Shown here piece after piece: positions 17,107-22,778 of a stretch of 34,051 nt of DNA. Each line of letters opens with the position of its first letter. Position 1 is the stretch's first letter. The notes under the pieces are model-generated. The model did not search any database, was not told where the DNA came from, and saw nothing but the letters and a program-made list of their open reading frames with translations. The translations under genes and the position numbers were made by a program. Source of the DNA: Natronohydrobacter sp. (GTDB lineage: Bacteria; Pseudomonadota; Alphaproteobacteria; Rhodobacterales; Rhodobacteraceae); the NCBI GenBank assembly GCA_020832585.1, contig JAFIEL010000258.1, positions 1 through 34,051 of the forward strand, in the 5' to 3' direction.

Positions 17107-17322
17107 TCAGTCGAGCATCCCTGCGACGTCGAGGGCGAAGGCAAGGTCACGCAGCATGGCCCCGTTCCCGTGTACGAGGACGCGGACGAACTCGTCGCCG
17201 TGGTCGAAGGTCGTGACGGTGTAGTCCGCACCTGCGACGAGGTCAGGCGCCCGGCGTTCGAGGACGGTTGCCACGTTCACGCGTTCGATCATCGGGACGC
17301 TGGTCTGCATCGTGTGGGTCAT
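17107..17322 (-). CDS. Small unknown island protein (71 aa)
   Basis: The start MTHTMQTSVP at 17322 is preceded by GGAGACAGACCG, a good ribosome binding site; the longer frame to 17457 lacks one. The protein has a beta-rich core (VAGADYTVTTFDHGDEFVRVLVHG) and no membrane segment or metal motif. It is the first gene of a minus-strand pair and is divergent from the 113-residue gene across a 268-bp control region that holds one 44-bp two-palindrome repeat. Function is unknown. Confidence 0.6.
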   Translation of the reverse strand: MTHTMQTSVPMIERVNVATVLERRAPDLVAGADYTVTTFDHGDEFVRVLVHGNGAMLRDLAFALDVAGMLD

Positions 17323-17529
17323 CGGTCTGTCTCCTGTCTCGGTGTGTCCGTAGGGATAGGATGTCGCGGGTGGGGCTTTCCGAGAGCGGGGAAAACGCCT
17401 GCATCCGACGACGAATTGCTTCGGCCCCGAAGCGGAAAGTCGTTGGACCACGGCCACTTAGCCACGTACTTTCTCCCACCCCCACGACAGCATCGTCTCC
17501 AGGGCGGCCAATCCCGGCTCCCTGAGAAA

Positions 17530-17573
17530 CAGCGGTGGCAGGTGCCACCCTGGCGGGACCACGGTCCCGCACA
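17530..17573 (-). repeat. 44-bp bipartite palindromic repeat, copy A
   Basis: This is one of three copies in the element. It contains two adjacent palindromes: GCGGGACC-GT-GGTCCCGC (17553-17570) and GGTGGCA-CC-TGCCACC (17534-17549), with centres about 20 bp apart. It lies 18 bp upstream of the plus-strand 113-residue gene, in the divergent promoter region. The best inference is an operator bound by two dimers on one DNA face. Confidence 0.8.
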
Positions 17574-17590
17574 GAGACGGAGACAGACAC

Positions 17591-17932
17591 ATGAGCTACA
17601 GAGTGACCTACGGCCCGGTCTACACGATCAGGGACTGCCTTGCGGACGCACAGGACGTCGCCATGACCGAGGCGCGGGCGCTGACCCGCGCCTGCGGGTT
17701 CCCCGTGACGGCGAGGGTCCATCGCCTCGGGCGCGCCGCCCGCGACGAGCTGGGCCGGGACGTGACGACAGTAGAGTTGGTCGGCAGCGCGGTGGGCGTC
17801 ATCGAGCACCGCCAGGCCCGCGTCCGCTGGGAACCTGCGGGGCGGGACCGCGTGGAACCGCTACGTCGGTACATTGGCGGCGAGGCCGTCGGCGGGCCGG
17901 TGATGATCCCGCTGCGCGGCACCGTTCGTTGA
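17591..17932 (+). CDS. Unknown island protein (113 aa)
   Basis: The start MSYRVTYGPVYTIRD at 17591 follows ACGGAGACAGACAC, a usable ribosome binding site. The protein is a soluble alpha/beta sequence with many Arg and Val, and it has no motif I recognise. Copy A of the 44-bp repeat is just upstream and probably controls it. A 12-bp-arm hairpin (17938-17978) follows the stop, before the HNH nuclease gene on the same strand. Confidence 0.62.
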   Translation: MSYRVTYGPVYTIRDCLADAQDVAMTEARALTRACGFPVTARVHRLGRAARDELGRDVTTVELVGSAVGVIEHRQARVRWEPAGRDRVEPLRRYIGGEAVGGPVMIPLRGTVR

Positions 17933-17937
17933 ACGAC

Positions 17938-17978
17938 GGCGTCCCCCGGGGGCCGTCACTGGTCCACCGGGGGACGCC
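17938..17978. repeat. 12-bp-arm inverted repeat between ORF and HNH gene
   Basis: GGCGTCCCCCGG (17938-17949) pairs perfectly with CCGGGGGACGCC (17967-17978) across a 17-nt loop. It sits between two plus-strand genes and lacks a U tract. It may separate expression of the HNH gene from the upstream gene by attenuation or mRNA processing. Confidence 0.7.
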
Positions 17979-17997
17979 CCCGATACACAATCGACAG

Positions 17998-18708
17998 ATG
18001 ACCCAGGTGACCACCCTAGAGGACCTGTTGCCCCTGCTTGAGGGTGCGACCACCGCCCGCGAGTTCGGCGCGGTCGTGATCGCCCACGTCCCGCAAAGGC
18101 CGCGGGGGCTGCGTCAGCGCCTGGCGTGCGAGGCGTGCGACGCCCTCGGTCACGACTGGACGGATGGGACCCTGCGAGACTGGTTGAAGCCAGGCCGTCA
18201 CACCGAGGAGCGGATTGGGGCCAACCGTGAGGCCGCCCGCGAGGCCAGTCGGCGCTGGCGTTCCGAGAACGCCGAGGCACACCGCGAACGCAAGCGTCGC
18301 TGGTACGAGGGGAACCCCGACTACAACACCGCCTACAAGAACTGGCGCTACGCCGAGGACCCCTCTTATGCTCTGGCACGGGCCACCCGGAGTCGCGTCC
18401 ACCACGCCCTCAAAGCCGCCGTCGGATCGCCCGGAAAGGCCCGTCCGACCATGGAGCTACTGGGCTGCTCGGCAGAGGATTATCGCTTGCACCTTGAAAG
18501 CATGTGGGAGCCGGGCATGACGTGGGAGAACTGGTCGCCGGACGGCTGGCACATCGACCACGTCCGCCCCCTCGCCTCCTTCGACCTGTCCGACCCGGGA
18601 CAGCAGGCCAAGGCTTTCCACTACACCAACACGAGGCCCCTCTGGTCGAAGGACAACCTGTCCAAGGGCAGCCTCCACGGGGGAACAAGGCACCGCCACG
18701 GTGCCTGA
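17998..18708 (+). CDS. HNH endonuclease (left paralogue)
   Basis: The 236-residue protein ends in an HNH nuclease domain: WHIDHVRPLASFDLS supplies the His-Asp-His, and FHYTNTRPLWSKDNLSKGS supplies the Asn/His metal-site residues. No CxxC zinc pairs are seen. An upstream stretch (ELLGCSAEDYRLHLESMWEPGMTW) is shared with the HNH gene at 27325-27966. The N-terminal half is Arg/Glu-rich and helical (ANREAAREASRRWRSENAEAHRERKRRWYEGN) and may bind DNA. Start is the ATG at 17998 after the hairpin. Roles to consider are a homing nuclease or an anti-helper nuclease; neither is shown by sequence alone. Confidence 0.85.
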   Translation: MTQVTTLEDLLPLLEGATTAREFGAVVIAHVPQRPRGLRQRLACEACDALGHDWTDGTLRDWLKPGRHTEERIGANREAAREASRRWRSENAEAHRERKRRWYEGNPDYNTAYKNWRYAEDPSYALARATRSRVHHALKAAVGSPGKARPTMELLGCSAEDYRLHLESMWEPGMTWENWSPDGWHIDHVRPLASFDLSDPGQQAKAFHYTNTRPLWSKDNLSKGSLHGGTRHRHGA

Positions 18709-18800
18709 GGCGGTGCCTAAAAACCGGCCCAGTTCTCAACGCCCTGAGCCGGTTAGACCTTCCACCGACACACCGCCTGATCGCAGTTCAGGGGGACGGA

Positions 18801-19259
18801 TCAGGCCGTCAGGTTCTTGCGCGCGGCCTCCAGGTCCGCCTCGGTGGGTCCGCCGGTCGCAATGGCGTGGGCGTCGTCGCGGGTGCGGAGCAGCGCCCGG
18901 CCCATCTCAGTCTGGAGCATCCTGTCGTAGGCCTTCTCGAAGGTCTCGCCGTCCGCCTGCATCGTCCTGGCCAGCTTGTCCAGCTCGGCGTCCACGGCCT
19001 GGCGATTGTCCGCGGCTGCCTTCCGCACCCCGTCGGCCGAGTTCGCCGGTTCGTTCTTCGTCATGTCGCTCTCCTTCGCTGTGGTCGCCCGTGAGGACTC
19101 GACCTCCTGTTTTAGTCTCTCGACCTCCTGGGCGAGCTCGGCGACCTCACGGGCCTCCGCCTCGTCGCGGGCCAGGCGACCCAGGGCGTCCTCCAGTTCC
19201 TTCTTGCGTGCCTCCAGCCGTGTCAGCTCGGCCGCATACCTCTGTCCGTCCCGCGTCAT
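18801..19259 (-). CDS. Coiled-coil island protein with internal start
   Basis: The 152-residue protein is nearly all helical. Residues 1-60 are a strong coiled coil (LTRLEARKKELEDALGRLARDEAEAREVAELAQEVERLKQEV). The start at 19259 overlaps the stop of the upstream coiled-coil gene (ATGA). An in-frame ATG at 19064 has a stronger ribosome binding site (GAAGGAGAGCGAC) and would give an 87-residue C-terminal product, MTKNEPANSADG onward, without the coiled coil. Both products may be made. No homologue is recognised; a structural or scaffold-like role in capsid handling is only a hypothesis. Confidence 0.66.
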   Translation of the reverse strand: MTRDGQRYAAELTRLEARKKELEDALGRLARDEAEAREVAELAQEVERLKQEVESSRATTAKESDMTKNEPANSADGVRKAAADNRQAVDAELDKLARTMQADGETFEKAYDRMLQTEMGRALLRTRDDAHAIATGGPTEADLEAARKNLTA

Positions 19260-19912
19260 CCCTCGCCCTCCAGTGCCTCGAGTTCGCGCTGCGCCTCCCG
19301 GGCCACGTTCGGCTGCGGACTCTGCGCCCTGAGCCTGAGGAGCTCGCGGTGCAGACCGTCGGCCAGCCGTCCCTCCGCGTCCGTCAGCGTGGTCGCGTGC
19401 CTCGGGCGGATAGCCGTCTCGACCCCCAGGGCGCGAGACAGTTCCAGCCCTCCGCCGGCGATCAGGACCCTGACCAGCAGGTCGTTCTGGCGGTTGGTGA
19501 CCAGGCCCCGCTCGACCGGCGAGACGTCCGCGACGGACGCGGCGGCGCCCAGGCCCTTGCGCAGGGCGTCCTGGTAGGCCGGCCAGGCAGCGGCCAGGCG
19601 GGCGACGGCGTCGTCCACGGCTGCGGCCAGTTCCCGGCGCTCGCCCGCGGCCTCGATCGCTGCCTGCACCTGGCGCGTGCGGCGCCTGCGGGCCTCGGCC
19701 TCCTCGGCGTCGGCCAGCCGGTCCTGCAGTTCCGCGACCGCAGCGTCCACGACCTCGCGGCGCTCGGCCAGGGCGGCGAGGTGGCCGCTCGGCTTCCGGC
19801 CCGCGATCATCGCCTCGCGCGCCTCGACCCGCGCGTCCTCCAGGGTCGCGTCCAGCCTCTCGCGCTCTGCGCGCAGCTCGGCGAGTCTGGCCTCCATCTG
19901 TCCTTGATCCAT
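19256..19912 (-). CDS. Long coiled-coil island protein
   Basis: The 218-residue protein is rich in Ala, Glu, Arg and Leu. Two helical coiled-coil regions occupy roughly residues 1-115 and 185-218. The segment between them (PVERGLVTNRQNDLLVRVLIAGGGLELSRALG) is less charged and may be globular. The start MDQGQMEA at 19912 is preceded by GAGAGGATTACCG. A hairpin with arms at 19935-19944 and 19961-19970 lies just upstream in the leader. It is coupled to the next gene by ATGA. Size and composition are compatible with a scaffold-type protein, such as satellite capsid-size proteins, but no sequence match is claimed. Confidence 0.66.
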   Translation of the reverse strand: MDQGQMEARLAELRAERERLDATLEDARVEAREAMIAGRKPSGHLAALAERREVVDAAVAELQDRLADAEEAEARRRRTRQVQAAIEAAGERRELAAAVDDAVARLAAAWPAYQDALRKGLGAAASVADVSPVERGLVTNRQNDLLVRVLIAGGGLELSRALGVETAIRPRHATTLTDAEGRLADGLHRELLRLRAQSPQPNVAREAQRELEALEGEG

Positions 19913-20120
19913 CGGTAATCCTCTCTCATCGGGTGTGCCGCCCGACCCCGTCGCTTAAGCCGGGCGGCACGTATGCGCGGGGGGCACCCAGAGACCCCTA
20001 CGCACCGTTGAGAAGATGCCGCGTACGTCCGCTGCGGGGGACCAGCGAGTGACGGCGCGTCGTTAAGTGCTGGTCAGCGGTGCCTGCGTCGTGGACGAGG
20101 GTTGCCCTGTCGGACACTGT
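19913..20120. promoter_or_regulatory. Leader/control region of the coiled-coil operon
   Basis: This 208-bp gap between minus-strand genes contains two inverted repeats: GTGCCGCCCG/CGGGCGGCAC (19935-19944 and 19961-19970) and GACCAGC/GCTGGTC (20040-20046 and 20069-20075). It is expected to hold the promoter of the coiled-coil pair. No coding potential is seen. Confidence 0.5.
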
Positions 20121-20576
20121 TCAGGTGACGACGTCGTCCGCCATCTGGTCCAGCAGGTCCGAGTCGATGCACTTCCTGAACTTGAAGTAATAGGGGGTGT
20201 CCCGCATCTTTGACCGGTACCAGCGGATGCACTTGGCGTTCGGGTGGGCTGCGCCCGCCGCGCGGCAGGCGACCATGACGCTGCGAACCCATCCCCGCGG
20301 GAAGTCCAGCGTGCCAGACACGAACCACGTCCCGACGACGATCCGAAGCACGTTGTCCGAGGCCCGCAGGTCGGGGCGGGGGGCGAAGCGCAGGTCCTCC
20401 AGCGCCTCGGCGACCAGCGCGTCGGCGGCCGCCTGCGTGCGGGGGTAGACGGCGGAGAGGGGAATGTCGTGGCCTTCGATCATGCGGGCACCATGCCGCA
20501 AGGGGTCGGCCGAGTAAGCCAGCGAGGGGCACGCCTGACACGGGATCAGCGGGTCCGACGACTGGAAGGGCAACAT
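20121..20576 (-). CDS. Unknown island protein (151 aa)
   Basis: The protein is not recognised. It has an N-terminal PCQAC pair, a central beta-rich VLRIVVGTWFVSGTLDFPRGWVRSVMVACRAAG and a basic, aromatic stretch KCIRWYRSKMRDTPYYFKFRKCIDSD. The cysteines do not make a recognisable zinc site. An alternative start at 20483 (MIEGHDIPL) would remove 31 residues, including PCQAC; neither start has a strong ribosome binding site. It is last in the operon with the TerS-like gene, 59 bp after the 95-residue gene. Confidence 0.58.
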   Translation of the reverse strand: MLPFQSSDPLIPCQACPSLAYSADPLRHGARMIEGHDIPLSAVYPRTQAAADALVAEALEDLRFAPRPDLRASDNVLRIVVGTWFVSGTLDFPRGWVRSVMVACRAAGAAHPNAKCIRWYRSKMRDTPYYFKFRKCIDSDLLDQMADDVVT

Positions 20577-20635
20577 CGTCAGGGGCCTAGGGCTCGGTCA
20601 TCCCGCCGAACACTGGACCTGGCACAGTGTCCCGC

Positions 20636-20923
20636 TCAGTCGTCGGCGTAGTAAGGCGTGCCCCCCACCCAGGCCAGGAGGTCGGCGCGCGTCCCCTCGT
20701 CGAGGTCGCCGCGTTCCCGGATCGACGCCATCGCCTCGTATCGCGCCGCCTCGGACGCCCAGGGGACCGGATCGTGACCAGCGCGCATCTCGGCCAAGAC
20801 GGCGTCCTCGGCCTGCAGGTACCCCAGGCAGGAGCGCATCGTGAGGTGCGTCCCGTCCGCGAAAGGCTTCACCACCACGCCGCCCGGGGTGACCAGGCAG
20901 ACGGTCATGTAGGGATCAGTCAT
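20636..20923 (-). CDS. Small unknown island protein (95 aa)
   Basis: Starts MTDPYMTVCLVTPGGVVVKPF; the ATG overlaps the end of the TerS-like gene by 8 nt, which suggests translational coupling. A beta-rich first half is followed by an acidic helical second half (AEDAVLAEMRAGHDPVPWASEAARYEAMASIRERGDLDEG). No family is recognised. The stop codon region carries TGAGCGGGAC (20629-20638), matching the first 10 bases of the 44-bp repeats. Its place after TerS suggests a packaging-related accessory, by position only. Confidence 0.6.
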   Translation of the reverse strand: MTDPYMTVCLVTPGGVVVKPFADGTHLTMRSCLGYLQAEDAVLAEMRAGHDPVPWASEAARYEAMASIRERGDLDEGTRADLLAWVGGTPYYADD

Positions 20924-21560
20924 CGGAGCGTCCCCCGGTCTCCTCAGGAGCTCCGTGAAGCACCTCGGCGTCCTCGACGTCCGAACGCCCTCGGAACGGC
21001 CCCGAGGCGACCAGGGAGCTCCGTGTGGACCCGGGGGAGCCTCCGACGAGGCGCGGCCGCCTGGGCAGCTCGTTGTGGACGTCCGTCTGGGAGTTCACGG
21101 TGACGTTGGTCTGGGCCGGGCCGTCCGCCGAGCTCATGCGCAGGGCGAGGAGCTTCGAGAGGATGCGGGAATCGACGTGGCCGGTTTCGAAGCGGTGCAC
21201 GACCTCGAAGTCCTCGTCCAGCTCGGGCTCGCCAGTGGCCGGGTCTATCACGGGCACCCACTTGCCCGTGCCCATCTCCATGGCGGTCTGGACCACGCGC
21301 TGGGTCAGCTCCTCCTCGAAGGCCGCGAGAGCTTCGTCCCACGCCTCCGCGAAGTCCGGGTTCTTCGCCCGTCGGTCGTAGAACGTGCGTCGGACCATTC
21401 CGGTCATGTTTGCGGCATACGTCACCTGGCCGAACTGCCTGAGGTGGCTCAGGAACTCCTGGCCCTTCTCGCCGTACACCTGGGCCAGCGCTGGGGCCAT
21501 CTGGCTCGGCTTGCGCGGGTCGGGCGCGGGCTTGATCCTGTTCATCCGCATGATGCTCAT
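20916..21560 (-). CDS. Terminase small subunit-like protein
   Basis: The 214-residue protein fits phage terminase small subunits. An N-terminal helix-turn-helix reads FLSHLRQFGQVTYAANMTGMVRRTFYDRRAKNPDFAEAWDEALAAFEEELTQRVVQTAMEMG, followed by DSRILSKLLALRM, the usual helical oligomerisation region, and a disordered charged C-terminus. TerS selects the DNA that TerL packages. No large terminase lies nearby, which in PICI-type satellites means the helper TerL is redirected to satellite DNA. It is in a minus-strand operon, one base after the 153-residue gene. Fold assignment is from pattern, not a search. Confidence 0.78.
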   Translation of the reverse strand: MSIMRMNRIKPAPDPRKPSQMAPALAQVYGEKGQEFLSHLRQFGQVTYAANMTGMVRRTFYDRRAKNPDFAEAWDEALAAFEEELTQRVVQTAMEMGTGKWVPVIDPATGEPELDEDFEVVHRFETGHVDSRILSKLLALRMSSADGPAQTNVTVNSQTDVHNELPRRPRLVGGSPGSTRSSLVASGPFRGRSDVEDAEVLHGAPEETGGRSDD

Positions 21561-21561
21561 C

Positions 21562-22023
21562 TCAGAGAAACTCCTCGACCTGGAAGTCCAGGGGCCTGGG
21601 CTCGACGCCTTCCCACCGGCTGCGGGGCGCGCGCCAACCGGCCCACCGAACTCCGAGCGCGTCGAGGTCGAAAGGCAGGTGGCCGTAGCACTGGCCCAGC
21701 GGCACGCCTTTGATTGCGTACCGCGGGCCCAGCCGGATTGGCATCTCGCCCAGCGGCTTGAACCGCTTCGCCGGGCATATGTAGCCGATCCACTGCCCTC
21801 TCCCTGGCAGGCTAAAGGCCAGGCAGGATTTCGGGACCATGCTGTCCATCACGAGGCCGCCCTCCTCCCACTCCAGGGGCAGCCCGTCGGACGTGCCAGC
21901 GCGGCACCGCTGTTGCGCCCGCTCGACGGCCCTGTTGTAGCTGGCGACCCACATGCGGGCTACGGCCAGGCTCATCGGACGGAGGGATGGCCGGCCGCTT
22001 GGCGGGGTGGGTAGGTAGGTCAT
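21562..22023 (-). CDS. Unknown island protein (153 aa), first in packaging operon
   Basis: Start MTYLPTPPSGRPS at 22023 follows TGAGGCCTCCG. The N-terminal half is helical (LRPMSLAVARMWVASYNRAVERAQQRCR). The second half is rich in aromatic, Gly and Pro residues (GQWIGYICPAKRFKPLGEMPIRLGPRYAIKGVPLGQCYGHLPFDLDALGVRWAGW) and looks like a compact beta domain. No family is recognised. It directly precedes the TerS-like gene and follows the probable origin region, so it may be a regulator or packaging helper; this is positional inference only. Confidence 0.6.
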   Translation of the reverse strand: MTYLPTPPSGRPSLRPMSLAVARMWVASYNRAVERAQQRCRAGTSDGLPLEWEEGGLVMDSMVPKSCLAFSLPGRGQWIGYICPAKRFKPLGEMPIRLGPRYAIKGVPLGQCYGHLPFDLDALGVRWAGWRAPRSRWEGVEPRPLDFQVEEFL

Positions 22024-22734
22024 CGGAGGCCTCACGCTGTTTCCGGCACTGTGTTTGATAAGATCGAGTTCCCCTAATCCCCTGACACGATTGCCCATCC
22101 TGCCGTCAGGTCCCCTGATTGTTTGTCAGGTGTGAGCCCTCTTGGCGGGACGGGTGGCGCGGTTCAGGTTTTGCGGGCGGCTCGCTCGTCGCTGTTCGAG
22201 GTCAAGATGCCGCCTTCCTTGGAACGAGTACGCCAGCGTTCTCACGCAGGCGCGCGATTGGCTCACGCGGGAGGGAGAGCAGACCACGGAGGGAGCCGGG
22301 CCTCGATGACGCTTCAAGCGTCATCCCTGCATCAAAGCGTCATCGTGTAACTTATTGTTTTTATTATCTTGATGGCACTGAAGACACTTAAGACGCTTAA
22401 TATCGCTTCTCGGCTCTCTGGACGTTCAGGCTGGCCGCACCGAATTCGGCGACACGAACGACCAGAGCGAGACGCAAAAAGCCACAGAACCAGAACTTAA
22501 GCGTCATCGCGCCGCAGCGTCATTTTCGCTTCCGAAACATGCGCTTAGCCGAAGGCGCTTGCATTTGGTAAGCGTCATCATGGTCCCCAAGCGTCATCGC
22601 CATCGCCGAAATGTTGCTCGCCCTGCTCGAACAAGCGGGACCCGCCGCCGAAAAACCGACATGGCGGGACCATCCGCCCGCGCCGGGCACGTGCCCGTCC
22701 GAACGGACACGGTGTGTCTGTTGCCCGTCAGTCA
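22024..22734. other. Long non-coding region: probable satellite origin
   Basis: About 710 bp without a convincing gene. From the left it holds the promoter region of the packaging operon, with CCTGAC/GTCAGG and CAGGGGA repeats (22075-22131). Next come iteron-like AAGCGTCATC repeats (22305-22598) around an AT-rich stretch (22345-22410), unusual in this GC-rich element. The replication gene ends just to the right. Iterons, an AT-rich segment and an adjacent primase-helicase gene together suggest the replication origin. Small open frames here lack ribosome binding sites and coding character. Confidence 0.7.
22305..22598. repeat. AAGCGTCATC iteron cluster
   Basis: Five exact direct copies start at 22316, 22335, 22499, 22570 and 22589, and one exact inverted copy lies at 22305-22314. 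Degenerate copies lie at 22392-22400 (inverted) and 22516-22523. The first and last pairs of direct copies are each spaced 19 nt start to start. This is the pattern of iterons bound by a replication initiator. Confidence 0.85.
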
Positions 22735-22778
22735 CAGTGGCGGCTGGGGCCTCCCTGGCGGGATCACGATCCCGCTCA
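22735..22778 (-). repeat. 44-bp bipartite palindromic repeat, copy B
   Basis: Its first palindrome is GCGGGATC-GT-GATCCCGC (22758-22775). Compared with copies A and C, both arms have changed together, which keeps the symmetry and argues for selection on the palindrome. The repeat begins with the TGA stop of the primase-helicase gene and extends toward the iteron region. 39 of 44 positions match copy C. Confidence 0.8.

Noticed and set aside
22119-22391. Plus-strand 90-residue frame in the origin region
   Set aside because: No ribosome binding site, unusual composition, and it runs through the iterons; treated as non-coding.
22305-22598. CRISPR array as an explanation for the short repeats
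   Set aside because: The unit is only about 10 bp, spacing is irregular, one copy is inverted, and no cas genes are present; iterons fit better.
22660-22690. GGCGGGACCATCCGCC as a further copy of the 44-bp repeat
   Set aside because: Only a half-site of palindrome 1 matches; the second arm and palindrome 2 are absent.
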